The notes under the pieces were generated by a model. That model worked only from the letters and a program-made list of their open reading frames with translations, made no database searches and was not told where the DNA came from. Positions 43,005-52,634 of a DNA stretch of 64,000 bases are shown here, in pieces. Location: assembly GCA_963763135.1 (NCBI GenBank), contig CAVXNJ010000001.1, positions 186,001 to 250,000 on the forward strand, written 5' to 3'. The position numbers and the translations under genes are program-made. Numbering within the stretch: the stretch's first letter is position 1; every line of letters begins with the position of its first letter. This DNA comes from JANMZO01 sp963763135 (GTDB taxonomy: Bacteria > Actinomycetota > Acidimicrobiia > Acidimicrobiales > JANYDT01).

Positions 43005-44603
43005 ATGATCGACCGAGAATCTCTTCTGCCGTTTCTGCTTCGCCGACGAGCCGCCGAGGAGCCCGAGCGCATCTTCATCCAGCAGGTCGAGGGCGACCGG
43101 ACGCTCACCTACGGCGAGGCCCATCGTGACGTGCTCCGCTGGGCGCATGCCTTCAAGCGACTCGGGATCGGCAAGAAACACACGGTTATCTCGATGTTGC
43201 CGGTCGGCTTCGACGCCGTGCACTGCTGGGTCGGCCTCAACTGGTTGATCGCGTGGGAGGTTCCGGTGAATACCGGATATCAGGGCATGATGCTCGCCTA
43301 CACGCTGCAGAACTCGAACGCGAAGGTCGCGGTGATCTCAGAGCGTTACCTCGATCGCGTTGCTGCCCTGCAGCGCGATGAACTCGGGCTGATCGAGACG
43401 ATTGTCGTCCCGGACGCAACCGGCCCTCTCCCCGACCTCGGCGTCGCGATGATGACCGGTGAGCAGTTTCTGAGCGGCCTCGACAATCCGTCGGATGACT
43501 TCGAAGGTCCGCAACCGTGGGACATCACCGAGATCTTCTACACCTCGGGGACCACCGGACCGTCGAAGGGCGTGCTCTACACCCACGCCCAACAGGCCGC
43601 CACGATAAACGCGTTCGCCGTCGACTGGACCGAAGACGATTGCTTCTACTGCCCCTTCCCGATGTACCACGTGTCGGGAAAGATGTTTGTCTACACGTTT
43701 GCCCTGTTCGGCATCCGGGGCGTGTTCCGGGAGTACTTCAAGACCGACGAGTTCTGGTCCGACGTGAAGAAGTACGGCTGTACCGCCACGCTGTTGCTCG
43801 GAGCCATGGCCAACTTCATCTACCGGCAACCGGAACACCCCGACGAGATCGATTCGCCGATGGACAAGATCCTCATGGTGCCGTTGATCCCGGAGATCGA
43901 ACAGTTCAACAAGCGCTTCGGCACACGCATCCACACCGTGTTCAACATGACGGAGATCTCCAGCCCCATCAAGGCCGGATTCGAGGAAACGTCGACCATG
44001 CCATCCACCGCATGCGGCAAAGTGCGCGACGGTTACGAGTGTCGGGTGGTCGACGAGAACGACATCGAAGTCCCACGAGGAACCCTAGGTGAACTGATCG
44101 TCCGCTCCGATGAACCCTGGGCCCTGAACGCCGGGTACTTCAACATGCCCGAGAAAACGGCCGACGCCTGGCGCAACGGGTGGTTTCACACCGGAGACGG
44201 CTTCGTGCAGGACGCCGATGGCTGGTTCCATTTCGTCGACCGGCAGAAGGACGCGATTCGTCGTCGAGGGGAAAACATCTCGTCCATGGAGGTCGAGTCG
44301 CACGTCAACACCCATCCGGCCGTTCTGGAGACCGCCGCCATCGCGGTGCCGTCGGAATGGGGTGAGGATGAGGTGAAGATCGTGGTTGTTCTCAAGCCCA
44401 GCGAGTCGGTTGACGCAGATACTTTGCACGCTTATCTTTCGGAGATCATGCCTCGGTTCATGGTGCCCCGCTTCATCGAGTTCGTCGACGCGCTGCCGAA
44501 GACACCGACCGAGAAAGTGCGCAAAGTCGCGTTGCGAGATGCCGGCATTACAAGTTCGACCTGGGACAAGACGACAGCCGGCAAAACGGCTTCAGCGACG
44601 TGA
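43005..44603 (+). CDS. AMP-dependent acyl-CoA synthetase/ligase
   Basis: 532 residues from ATG 43005 after CGGAGGAC; an upstream ATG at 42975 is less well spaced. The AMP-binding motif is FYTSGTTGPSKGVLYTHAQ, with later motifs NMTEISSPIKAGF, WFHTGDGFVQDADGWFHFVDRQKDAIRRRGENIS and the catalytic Lys in PKTPTEKVRK. Substrate not predictable. It overlaps the carboxyltransferase gene (GTGA), which suggests activation followed by carboxylation. Confidence 0.9.
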   Translation: MIDRESLLPFLLRRRAAEEPERIFIQQVEGDRTLTYGEAHRDVLRWAHAFKRLGIGKKHTVISMLPVGFDAVHCWVGLNWLIAWEVPVNTGYQGMMLAYTLQNSNAKVAVISERYLDRVAALQRDELGLIETIVVPDATGPLPDLGVAMMTGEQFLSGLDNPSDDFEGPQPWDITEIFYTSGTTGPSKGVLYTHAQQAATINAFAVDWTEDDCFYCPFPMYHVSGKMFVYTFALFGIRGVFREYFKTDEFWSDVKKYGCTATLLLGAMANFIYRQPEHPDEIDSPMDKILMVPLIPEIEQFNKRFGTRIHTVFNMTEISSPIKAGFEETSTMPSTACGKVRDGYECRVVDENDIEVPRGTLGELIVRSDEPWALNAGYFNMPEKTADAWRNGWFHTGDGFVQDADGWFHFVDRQKDAIRRRGENISSMEVESHVNTHPAVLETAAIAVPSEWGEDEVKIVVVLKPSESVDADTLHAYLSEIMPRFMVPRFIEFVDALPKTPTEKVRKVALRDAGITSSTWDKTTAGKTASAT

Positions 44604-46114
44604 GCGATTCCCAGCCTGATCTGCTGGCCGCAGTTCGGGCTGCGCACGCGGCAACGTCTGACTCGATCCGTGTCGCGGCGGCCCGGAAGGTCCATGCTCG
44701 TGGCGCACGCACAGCCCGTGAGCGGTTGGACGCCATGTGCGATCCGGGGTCGTTCGTCGAGTACGGCCCGCTCGTTCGTGCCGTGGTGCCGGGGAACTCC
44801 GATCCGGAGGGAACGGCCGACGGGTTGATCTGTGGAAGCGGCACGATCGACGGAGCACCAGTATGTGCGCTTATTTATGACTACAGCGTGTTTGGCGGTT
44901 CGCAGTCGGCCCGCAACCACCGCAAGGCCGAGCGCATGTTCAAACTTGCACACGAGCACCGATGGCCGGTGGTGATCTGGTCGGAAGGCGGAGGTGCCCG
45001 TCCGCAGGACATGTTCCACATGGGTGGCGCCGTTTCGACGTTCACGTCGCTTGCTCGACTGTCAGGCCGGGTACCGACGGTATGTGTCCTTCCGGGCCGG
45101 GCCTTTGCCGGACACGCGAACCTCGCCGGGTTGTGCGATCTCGTGATTGCGACAAACGATGCATGCCTCGGCATGGCCGGACCGCCTCTGGTGTTGGCCG
45201 CATCGGGGATTTCCTTCACACCCGAAGAACTCGGGCCGGTCGGCATGCACGCAGATGTCGGCGTGGTCGACGTGATCGTGGGCAGCGAGGAGGAAGCATC
45301 GGAGACGGTCGCCCGCTACCTGCAGTACTTCGGAGGAAGGTTGCATCCCGGCGATGATCCCGACACCTCAAAGCTGGCGACGGTCGTGCCCACCGACCCG
45401 CGCCTGGCCTACGACGTCCGCGACGTCATCTCGTTGATCGTCGATGTGCACACCTTTATGGAACTTCGCCCGAGGTTCGGTACCTCGGTTGTGGTTGGGC
45501 TCGCGTTTCTCGGCGGACATCCGGTTGGCGTCATCGCGAGCCAGCCTTCACGGTTGGCGGGCAGCATCGACGCCGACGGTTCCGACAAAATCGCCCGCCA
45601 CATCCAGTTGTGCGACGCCTACGACCTACCCCTCGTCTATCTATGTGACACTCCCGGTTTTCTCGTGGGACCCGACGTGGAACGCACCGCGTTGATCCGC
45701 CATTCGGCCCGGGCTCTGGCCGCGGCGGCGAATGCCACGGTGCCGAAACTTACTGTCGTTCTGCGCAAGGCCTACGGACTCGGGTACTACGCAATGGGTT
45801 CGGAGTCACTCGACCCCACGCTGCTCGTCGCATGGCCGACCGCGGAGTTCGGCGGGATGGGGCTCGAAGGCGCTGTCAACATTCTCCATGCCAACGAGTT
45901 GGCGGCCATGACCGACGAGGAGAAGTTGGCGTTCCGGGCCACGCGCACGGCCGAGTTGAAAGAAGGCAACACGGCGTTGGCTCGTGGACGGGCCTTTCAC
46001 GTCGACGACGTCATCGATCCCTGCGACACCCGTGAGATTCTTCGCCGAACGCTTGACCTGCTGCCCGCACCCCTGCCGCGCGCCGACCGAAAGCACGCCA
46101 TCGATCCCTGGTAG
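44600..46114 (+). CDS. Acyl-CoA carboxylase, carboxyltransferase subunit
   Basis: 504 residues from the GTG at 44600, overlapping the ligase stop. Crotonase-like biotin carboxyltransferase: ARGARTARERLDAMCDPGSFVEYG, GGARPQDMFHMGGAVS (oxyanion), VCVLPGRAFAGHANLAGLCDLVI, then the C-terminal half with LCDTPGFLVG and LRKAYGLGYYAMG. The biotin carboxylase/BCCP partner is not in the window. A motif copy (44865-44873) makes unusual codons in PVCALIYDYSVFGGS. Confidence 0.9.
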   Translation: MSDSQPDLLAAVRAAHAATSDSIRVAAARKVHARGARTARERLDAMCDPGSFVEYGPLVRAVVPGNSDPEGTADGLICGSGTIDGAPVCALIYDYSVFGGSQSARNHRKAERMFKLAHEHRWPVVIWSEGGGARPQDMFHMGGAVSTFTSLARLSGRVPTVCVLPGRAFAGHANLAGLCDLVIATNDACLGMAGPPLVLAASGISFTPEELGPVGMHADVGVVDVIVGSEEEASETVARYLQYFGGRLHPGDDPDTSKLATVVPTDPRLAYDVRDVISLIVDVHTFMELRPRFGTSVVVGLAFLGGHPVGVIASQPSRLAGSIDADGSDKIARHIQLCDAYDLPLVYLCDTPGFLVGPDVERTALIRHSARALAAAANATVPKLTVVLRKAYGLGYYAMGSESLDPTLLVAWPTAEFGGMGLEGAVNILHANELAAMTDEEKLAFRATRTAELKEGNTALARGRAFHVDDVIDPCDTREILRRTLDLLPAPLPRADRKHAIDPW

Positions 46115-46277
46115 TTCGGTTTTGGGTCTGTCTCCGTGAAGACAAAGCTCGGCGCTCTTCCGCAAAAACACACCAACTGGTGGGACCCCACAACCGCTCC
46201 ACCAGCCGACAATGCAGGGCAATCGGAATCCATATCCGGCCGCATAACGTCACCCGTTCCCGTACTGTGGGCGGGCC

Positions 46278-47582
46278 ATGTTGGTGTTCAAACGTCTTCT
46301 GCTGAATACGCTGATCAGCGGCGTCACCAGTTCGTTCCTTTGGTTCGCGATCACGTTCTGGGTGTTCCTGGAAACCCGGTCGGTGGTGGCCACGTCGATG
46401 ATCGGCGGAACGTTTGCGATCGCGTCGGCGTTCCTCGGAATGGTGTTCGGCACGTTCGTCGATCGACACCGGAAGAAGTACGTGATGGTGCTTTCGACGG
46501 GGATTTCGTTGATGAGCTTCTGCGGCGCAACGTTGATTTACGCCGTCTCCGAACACGACGATTTACTCAACCTCCGCCATGTGTCGTTCTGGCTGTTCGT
46601 GTTCGCCGCGCTCAGCGGCTCGGTCGCCGGAAACATGCGCGGAATCGCCATGTCGACGTGCGTCAGCCTGTTGGTCCCCGAGACGCAACGCGACCGGGCC
46701 AACGGCATGGTCGGCACGATCACGGGTGTGTCCTTCACCGTCACGTCGGTGTTCAGCGGACTCGTCATCGGCCGGCTCGGCATGGGCTGGGCACTTGGCC
46801 TTTCGGTGGGCTGCACCTCGATTGCGCTGCTGCACCTCTTCACGATCGACATTCCCGAGCAGGCGCCTGAGATCGTCGAGTCCGATGGTCCACGAAAATG
46901 GATTGATGTCCGTGGCGCAACCGCTGCGATTCGACAGACACCCGGCCTCATGGCGCTTGTCTTCTTCGCGGCCTTCAACAACCTCCTCGGCGGTGTGTTC
47001 ATGTCTCTTATGGACGCATACGGTCTGTCGATGGTGTCGGTCGAGACGTGGGGACTGCTGTGGGGTGTACTGAGTACCGGTTTCATCATCGGCGGATTCA
47101 TCGTCGCCAAGCGCGGCCTCGGGCCAAATCCCCTTCGGATCATTCTCGCCGGCAACATGGTCAACTGGACGATCTGCGCGGTGTTCACCTTACGATCGTC
47201 GGTGCCACTCCTCGCCGTCGGCATGTTCCTGTGGCTCGTTTCGATTCCGATCATCGAAGCGGCGGAGCAGACGGTGATGCAACGAGCCGTGCCGTTCGAG
47301 CAGCAGGGTCGGGTGTTCGGCTTTGCGCAAACGATCGAGAACCTGGCGTCGCCGCTGTCATCGTTCCTCATCGGCCCGATCGCCGAGCTGGTCTTCATCC
47401 CGTTCATGACGACCGGCCGAGGCGTGGACCTCATCGGTGGATGGTTCGGCATCGGCAAAGAGCGCGGTTTGGCACTCATCTTCACCCTGGCGGGTCTTGT
47501 CGGGATTGCGGCCACGGCCGGTGCGTGGGCGTCTCGGTCGTATCGAACCTTGGCCGGCACCACTGCAAAAAGTCTGGCCTAG
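46278..47582 (+). CDS. MFS-type membrane transporter
   Basis: 434 residues with twelve predicted hydrophobic helices. Typical MFS text is GTFVDRHRKKYVMVLSTGISL (motif A-like in the loop after TM2), and a second half with FAQTIENLASPLSSFLIGP, matching the enterobactin-exporter/macrolide-efflux-like (MFS_3) group. The C-terminus (SRSYRTLAGTTAKSLA) runs into the inverted repeat of the MITE-like element; the TAG stop is inside it. Efflux or uptake substrate unknown. Confidence 0.85.
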   Translation: MLVFKRLLLNTLISGVTSSFLWFAITFWVFLETRSVVATSMIGGTFAIASAFLGMVFGTFVDRHRKKYVMVLSTGISLMSFCGATLIYAVSEHDDLLNLRHVSFWLFVFAALSGSVAGNMRGIAMSTCVSLLVPETQRDRANGMVGTITGVSFTVTSVFSGLVIGRLGMGWALGLSVGCTSIALLHLFTIDIPEQAPEIVESDGPRKWIDVRGATAAIRQTPGLMALVFFAAFNNLLGGVFMSLMDAYGLSMVSVETWGLLWGVLSTGFIIGGFIVAKRGLGPNPLRIILAGNMVNWTICAVFTLRSSVPLLAVGMFLWLVSIPIIEAAEQTVMQRAVPFEQQGRVFGFAQTIENLASPLSSFLIGPIAELVFIPFMTTGRGVDLIGGWFGIGKERGLALIFTLAGLVGIAATAGAWASRSYRTLAGTTAKSLA

Positions 47583-47744
47583 TGTCCCGTAAGTTAAGAC
47601 GGTCGCGTAATTAGCGAGTCATGGTTTGGGCGTCGCAACGACGCAGAAGGCAGCGCCTGCTTTACCCAACCGCAACGCCGAGGAGGCAGCGACGGCCGAA
47701 GCTGGCCGATAATTATGCAGCGAATTTGGCTTACGGGACACTAG
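47579..47744. mobile_element. MITE-like element, 166 bp, with 15-bp perfect inverted repeats
   Basis: CTAGTGTCCCGTAAG at 47579-47593 is exactly inverted at 47730-47744 (CTTACGGGACACTAG). If the palindromic CTAG is a duplicated target, the terminal repeats proper are TGTCCCGTAAG. The inside is noncoding, with imperfect second-level inverted repeats (CGTAATTAGCG against CGATAATTATGCAGCG). No transposase is present. It sits at the 3' end of the MFS gene and supplies its stop codon. The IS family is not identifiable from the ends alone. Confidence 0.8.
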
Positions 47745-47754
47745 TTATCGGACG

Positions 47755-48348
47755 CTAACTGCGGCGGAGTCCGACGGAGGCTGCGACTATAAGGCTCATC
47801 AGACCGAATCCGCCAGCCGCAAACCAGGCGTAGGAGACCGTCGAACCGGCGGGAATCACCGCGACCAGCGCGACTCCACCCACGGTCGCTGACAGGAATT
47901 GAACAAGCAACGTGAACCCGCTGATGCGAACCTGGCCGGGCGCAACCGGCGTCGCGAACCGACGATCCGACGCAAACTGCGTGGCGACGGCCGCCGTCAC
48001 GATGGCCAGGCCCAGCAGACCGGCGCGAACCACCCGCCTGGTTACGTCGTCGTTGTCAGCGATCGGATAGTCCAGGGTCAGCGTGCAAAGCGCGCTTACT
48101 GCTGCGAGCAGCCACACGGGAATCAACATCGAGCCGCGACCGAGCAGTCCGAAGCCCAGCAGGGCCGCGCCTGAACCGACGGCTACGAGTACGCCCAGAT
48201 TCTTCGCGGCGCCGCTGGCGTGGGTTGACAAGACGGTGAGTACCACTGCAACCACCACGATGACGACGGCAGCCACGGCGACGATGCGGCTGAACGCCCG
48301 CTCGGTCAGGCCGTCTGCCTCGCCCCGATCCGCAACTTCTGTCTCCAT
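47755..48348 (-). CDS. Hypothetical integral membrane protein
   Basis: 197 residues, five or six hydrophobic helices (for example FSRIVAVAAVVIVVVAVVLTVL, VWLLAAVSALCTLTLDY, LLGLAIVTAAVATQF, VGGVALVAVIPAG), no conserved domain recognised. The start at 48348 has GGGAGGTGAT upstream and overlaps the DUF58 gene by 43 bp, so it is the last gene of the MoxR operon. Confidence 0.75.
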   Translation of the reverse strand: METEVADRGEADGLTERAFSRIVAVAAVVIVVVAVVLTVLSTHASGAAKNLGVLVAVGSGAALLGFGLLGRGSMLIPVWLLAAVSALCTLTLDYPIADNDDVTRRVVRAGLLGLAIVTAAVATQFASDRRFATPVAPGQVRISGFTLLVQFLSATVGGVALVAVIPAGSTVSYAWFAAGGFGLMSLIVAASVGLRRS

Positions 48349-49661
48349 GCCATCACCTCCCGGACTGCCAGTTCAACCGGTTGTCCATCGCCCCACAGGA
48401 CGACCGCGGTGCCCTTCGCCGACAACTTCGCCCGCTCCTGCTGATGCAGTAGACGCCACAGGCGCAGCGTCGTGTCGCGGTCCGCCCGGTCGAACCCGAT
48501 GTCGGCGGCGTATCCAAACGGAGCCACCGCCACAACGCAAACATCATGACGACGGGCCTGAAGGTCGCGCACAACCTCGATCGAGCGATCATCAACCAAC
48601 GGAGTCACGACCACGACCAGCGACCTACGCGGCCGGGCCGTCAACGGAACGCTCGACACCCGGCGCCCGATACCTTCGCCGGTGGTCGTGACCGAAGAAA
48701 TCGCGTCGAGTATCCGGTACTTCTGCGTGTGACCAGCGCCCGGAACGACCCACGAGACACCGCTCCCCATCCCGACAAACCCGACCCGGTCACGGGCCGC
48801 CAGGTGTGCGCCGGCAATCGTGACCGCGGCTTCCATCGTCCGACCCAGCGTCGACTCGCCGGATTGAAGTTCCAGGTTCGAGTGGGCATCGACGACAATC
48901 AGTACATCCTGGTTGCGGTCGAGCCTCCGTTCGATCACCACCGGTTCGTCGGACCTCGCTGAAGCCCGCCAGTGAATTCGCTTCGCCGGATCCCCGGCAA
49001 CATACGCGCGCATATCGGCGAACTCGAAGCCGTCGCCCCGGTTGCGCGATATCTGCTCTCCCACATGCATGCCGGTAACAGCCGCCCGAAGCAGCGTCTG
49101 CATGACATCGGGTCGGGCGACGACTTTGAGAGCGACCGCATTTGAACAGATCCGCTCCGCACGGAACAGACCGGACTGGTCGTCGATCCTCACCACAACC
49201 GGGCCAACGATCACCGGGCCCGCGTGGGTTGTGCGCACCCGAAACGTATGCGCAAATAGCTCTCCCGCCTCGAGCGACATGGCAAGTGCGGCTGAACCGT
49301 GGACGATCTCGACGGTCCCCGGTAGCTTCACGGCAACGTCGCACCGCGATACTGGCACCAACGAGCGAAGTTCCACGGTTACCTCGACCTCATCGCCTGC
49401 CGTGACCCGTGGAGTCGACAGAAGGAGCGCGACATCGGGAAAGCTCACCGACGCGTCGGTGCTCGAGCCCGATGCGGCCAACGCTCGACGAACGAGCGCC
49501 AACCCTACGAACGCCGCCGCCGGCGCAGCAAGCGCCACCAACGCCGGCTGGCGCGCTGCGAATCCAGCGATAAGCCCGACGACGGCCAGGGGTGAAAGCG
49601 CCCGTAACAGCGGACGAATGGCAACCTGAGGAGTCGGAGGGGCGCTGTAGACCGTACGCAT
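48306..49661 (-). CDS. DUF58 domain protein (MoxR-associated, vWA-like)
   Basis: 451 residues. Two TM helices near the N-terminus (about 18-60), a beta region, then the DUF58 signature EFADMRAYVAGDPAKRIHWRASARSDEPVV and a vWA-like fold with VLIVVDAHSNLELQ (MIDAS-type Asp). Partner of the MoxR ATPase upstream; such modules assemble or mature metal- or cell-envelope complexes. An imperfect motif copy (49006-49014) underlies the conserved MRAYVAGD. Confidence 0.88.
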   Translation of the reverse strand: MRTVYSAPPTPQVAIRPLLRALSPLAVVGLIAGFAARQPALVALAAPAAAFVGLALVRRALAASGSSTDASVSFPDVALLLSTPRVTAGDEVEVTVELRSLVPVSRCDVAVKLPGTVEIVHGSAALAMSLEAGELFAHTFRVRTTHAGPVIVGPVVVRIDDQSGLFRAERICSNAVALKVVARPDVMQTLLRAAVTGMHVGEQISRNRGDGFEFADMRAYVAGDPAKRIHWRASARSDEPVVIERRLDRNQDVLIVVDAHSNLELQSGESTLGRTMEAAVTIAGAHLAARDRVGFVGMGSGVSWVVPGAGHTQKYRILDAISSVTTTGEGIGRRVSSVPLTARPRRSLVVVVTPLVDDRSIEVVRDLQARRHDVCVVAVAPFGYAADIGFDRADRDTTLRLWRLLHQQERAKLSAKGTAVVLWGDGQPVELAVREVMAWRQKLRIGARQTA

Positions 49662-49670
49662 CGAGAAGCG

Positions 49671-50693
49671 TCAGGTCGTCGGACGGATCGCGTCGGCGGA
49701 GGCCGGCACGGCGACGGAGGAAAGTGCAGTCTGGACCACGCTCGTCGGGTCGACCCCGCGAACCCACATTTCCGGGGCGAGCATGATCCGGTGCGAAAGC
49801 GCGACGGGAGCGACGGCTTTCACGTCGTCGGGCAGCACGAAGTCTCGAGCGTCCATGGCGGCCCGTGCCCGGGCTAGCTTCACAATGGCTAGGGTTCCTC
49901 GAGGGCTGGAGCCTACGGCCACGTTCGGAAGCGAACGGGTCGCTCGCACTATTGCAACCGCATACTTCCCGACCGGCTCGCTGACGTGCACCTGCTCAAC
50001 CCCGCGTTGGGCGCTCAGCAGCGCCTCCTTGCTCACGATGGATTGCAGGTTTGACTCATCGCGACCGCGCTCCAGCCGGCGCTCAACCATCGTCCACTCG
50101 TCATCGGCGCTCGGGTAGCCGATCTTCATCCGAAGAAGGAAGCGGTCGAGTTGCGCTTCGGGCAGCGGATAGGTGCCTTCGAACTCCACGGGGTTCTGCG
50201 TGGCGATCACCAGGAATGGCCGATCGAGTTGGTGGGTGACGCCGTCGGCGCTTACCTGTCGCTCCTCCATCGCTTCCAGCAGCGCGGCCTGCGCTTTCGG
50301 TGTGGCCCGGTTGACCTCGTCGGCCAGGAGCAGGTTGGCGAAGACGGGTCCGGGCCGGAACACCAGGTTGCGCGACGCATCGAGAACCTGGGAGCCGGTG
50401 ATGTCGGAGGGAAGCACGTCGGGGGTCATCTGCAACCGGGCAAACGTCATCCCGAACACCTGCGAGAACGAGCGTGCAATGAGTGTCTTCGCCACTCCGG
50501 GCACATCGTCGACCAGCACATGGCCGTTCGCCAGGAGTGCCATGAGGATCATCTGCAGCTGCTCGCGCTTGCCGATGACCACCTTCTCCATCTCCGCGAC
50601 GACAGCCGTTGCCGTCGAGGCGACCTCCGCTATCGACATTGTGGAGACCCGTTCGCCGGCATCGTGGTGAGCGACGGGATCATTGGTGTTCAT
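49671..50693 (-). CDS. MoxR-family AAA+ ATPase
   Basis: 340 residues. Walker A-like region (VLVDDVPGVAKTLIARSF), Walker B (ANLLLADEVNRATPKAQAALLEAMEERQVSADG), sensor 1 (FLVIATQNPVEFEGTYPLPEAQLDRFLLRM), and the lid helical domain. Cytosolic chaperone acting on the DUF58 partner. Start overlaps the upstream gene's stop (ATGA). Confidence 0.95.
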   Translation of the reverse strand: MNTNDPVAHHDAGERVSTMSIAEVASTATAVVAEMEKVVIGKREQLQMILMALLANGHVLVDDVPGVAKTLIARSFSQVFGMTFARLQMTPDVLPSDITGSQVLDASRNLVFRPGPVFANLLLADEVNRATPKAQAALLEAMEERQVSADGVTHQLDRPFLVIATQNPVEFEGTYPLPEAQLDRFLLRMKIGYPSADDEWTMVERRLERGRDESNLQSIVSKEALLSAQRGVEQVHVSEPVGKYAVAIVRATRSLPNVAVGSSPRGTLAIVKLARARAAMDARDFVLPDDVKAVAPVALSHRIMLAPEMWVRGVDPTSVVQTALSSVAVPASADAIRPTT

Positions 50694-51295
50694 AGCTTCT
50701 CCAGAGAATTGAGGATTACTCGCACGTGCTCGACAGATTCGATTCGTTTGTTGGCTGACGCGTCGTGCGGGGCGCTCGCTGTCGGAATCACACGAGTGAG
50801 GGCAGGAAGGTATCGCGCCACGAAACCCCGCTTCCTGGGAGGCAGCGACGCCACCAGACCGGATGGGCGGGCGACGTGAAGCATCTCGTAGACGTCGGCC
50901 CCCAACGCATCACGGGCTCGCTCGTCGGCCAGACCGAAGCCGTGGTGCTCATGGAGTCGCCGGTCAACCGCACCGGCCAACAACTCGAATGTCGATCGAT
51001 CCGGGAGCGACGCCATGGCGATCGCCGTCACCAGCTGAGACGGGGCCTTCTGTGGCGCACGTTCCCTCCGCAGAGCCCACTCGAAGGGCGACGACTCTTC
51101 GGTGAGAAACCTACCTCGAAGTCCAACTGCTACGGCCCGGCAGGCAATAAGCGCGCCTAGTACTACTGCGATCTCAGCGAAGTATTCCCGCCATTCGGGC
51201 TTCGCTAGAACGGCGATCGTGCCCACCGCCAGAACGACGGCCAAAACACCGATGGCCCGGAGAACCAGCACACGTAGACCGCTACGGGTTCTCAT
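50690..51295 (-). CDS. Hypothetical membrane protein of the MoxR operon
   Basis: 201 residues from ATG 51295, which overlaps the upstream DUF4129 gene's stop (ATGA). Two TM helices (LRVLVLRAIGVLAVVLAVGTIAV and FAEIAVVLGALIACRAVAVG), then a soluble C-terminal part with EWALRRERAP and DVYEMLHVARPSGLV. No family recognised; in its operon position similar genes are common in actinobacterial MoxR clusters. A longer frame to 51745 is a shadow of the upstream gene. Motif copy at 51148-51156 falls in the second helix. Confidence 0.75.
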   Translation of the reverse strand: MRTRSGLRVLVLRAIGVLAVVLAVGTIAVLAKPEWREYFAEIAVVLGALIACRAVAVGLRGRFLTEESSPFEWALRRERAPQKAPSQLVTAIAMASLPDRSTFELLAGAVDRRLHEHHGFGLADERARDALGADVYEMLHVARPSGLVASLPPRKRGFVARYLPALTRVIPTASAPHDASANKRIESVEHVRVILNSLEKL

Positions 51296-52167
51296 GCGTT
51301 CGAGTCCACCACGGGCATGACCCGCAACTCGTCGCGAACCGACCGGAGCGCATCGATAGCGGCGTCGCGATCGACGCTCGTCAGTTCGTTCGAGCTGAAG
51401 TGCGCCAGAGCGTAGAGGCGGGTCAGCGTCTGGGCGGCCGCGTTGGACAACGAAAGATCTTGCGCCACCCGAGTGCCGTATTCGTTGGCGGTCTCGGTGA
51501 GCGCTCGGGGAAGGCCGTGTTCGGCGAGCGCCATTTCCATGCCCCGGTCGGCCAGAAGAACCGCCCGCCTCGGGTCGTTTTCGTGCTCGAGCTCCGACAG
51601 CAGATCGTTCAACGAGACGGCCACGAGAGTGCGTCGGTCGACCGGGGCCGACAGTGGCTGGCGGGCCCGACGGCTCCGAATCGCCAATACCAACGACACC
51701 AGGGCGATCAGGACGACGAGACCGAAGCCGAGTTGCCATCCCCACGTGACCGGTGCATCAGTCGTGACCTTCGGCAACGGCGGCTGGTCGCGAGCCGGAA
51801 CCGAGGTCTTCAGCACTTCACGAAACTTCGGATCACCGGATCGACGGAGCTTGGTGACCACCAAAGTAGCAAGCAGCACCATCGCAACGAGACCCAACAG
51901 AGAAGCCCAGTCGGAACGGGTCCGGGACGTTTCAGGCCGCGAACTCCGAAAACCTGCGGCCATCACCGCATAGATGGCGATCGCCATGTACACGACGACC
52001 AACGCGACGCCAAGGTTCTTCAGGAGGCCTGGCACACCATTCCCTGGTTGATGGTGGGGTGCTCGGCGCTGCGAGGCCACGGCGATGGCCCCAATCGACA
52101 ACGTGGTTCCGACGATCGCCACCAGGGCTGGGAGCCTGTTCATCAAACGCCGCCGGTTCAGCTCCAC
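51292..52167 (-). CDS. DUF4129 domain membrane protein
   Basis: 291 residues. Three TM helices (about 12-30, 50-70, 87-105) plus one around 145-165, then a cytosolic DUF4129 domain: LNDLLSELEHENDPRRAVLLADRGMEMALAEHGLPRALTETANEYGTRV and LTRLYALAHFSSNELT. DUF4129 typically occurs at the C-terminus of transglutaminase-like or MoxR-operon proteins. First gene of the leftward MoxR operon. Confidence 0.82.
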   Translation of the reverse strand: MELNRRRLMNRLPALVAIVGTTLSIGAIAVASQRRAPHHQPGNGVPGLLKNLGVALVVVYMAIAIYAVMAAGFRSSRPETSRTRSDWASLLGLVAMVLLATLVVTKLRRSGDPKFREVLKTSVPARDQPPLPKVTTDAPVTWGWQLGFGLVVLIALVSLVLAIRSRRARQPLSAPVDRRTLVAVSLNDLLSELEHENDPRRAVLLADRGMEMALAEHGLPRALTETANEYGTRVAQDLSLSNAAAQTLTRLYALAHFSSNELTSVDRDAAIDALRSVRDELRVMPVVDSNA

Positions 52168-52237
52168 ATGCCGAGTGTAACGGCGCTCGGCCCGCCCCGA
52201 GCCGAGTCGTCAGACGGCGTGCACCTAAACTGCATTT

Positions 52238-52621
52238 GTGCCACTCAAACGTTCCACCGTGTACGCGCTGGTAGGAGCCGTGGCGTGGATCGTCCTGGTG
52301 TTTGTCTGGGCCTCGCGTCCGCAGTTCGATGTCGTGGCGACCGGATTCGACCAGACCCTCACGCCACCGCAGTCGGTGTCCAGCCGTGTGGCGTGCTCGA
52401 GCATCTTGAGCAACCGGGCCCGTCCGAATACGCCGCTGCCCGCCCTGGCTCCACAGCCGAAAGGCTCTCCGGCACTCTTCTACCGACGTTCACCATGCGT
52501 GCGCTGGCACAACCAGGGCCGGATTCTCCTCTTCACCGATCTCGTCGTGATGATCGGGCTCGTCGCCGGTGGGTTCGCCCTTTGGCGTCGGCATTCGCGA
52601 AACATCGAAGAGCCGGTTTAG
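52238..52621 (+). CDS. Hypothetical membrane protein
   Basis: 127 residues from a GTG start. An N-terminal TM (VYALVGAVAWIVLVFVWA), a loop with two cysteines (SSRVACSSIL and SPCVRWHN), and a C-terminal TM (ILLFTDLVVMIGLVAGGFALW). No recognised family; the two Cys could form an extracytoplasmic disulfide. Divergent from the MoxR operon. Confidence 0.65.
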   Translation: MPLKRSTVYALVGAVAWIVLVFVWASRPQFDVVATGFDQTLTPPQSVSSRVACSSILSNRARPNTPLPALAPQPKGSPALFYRRSPCVRWHNQGRILLFTDLVVMIGLVAGGFALWRRHSRNIEEPV

Positions 52622-52634
52622 GGCTCGACCGCCC

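Noticed and set aside
47579..47744. Rho-independent terminator for the MFS gene
   Set aside because: The repeats are 136 bp apart with structured internal repeats, so a MITE-like element fits better.
50690..51745. 351-residue protein from the long frame
   Set aside because: Residues before the ATG at 51295 are Arg/Gly/Pro-rich shadow sequence of the upstream DUF4129 gene; an ATGA overlap supports the shorter gene.
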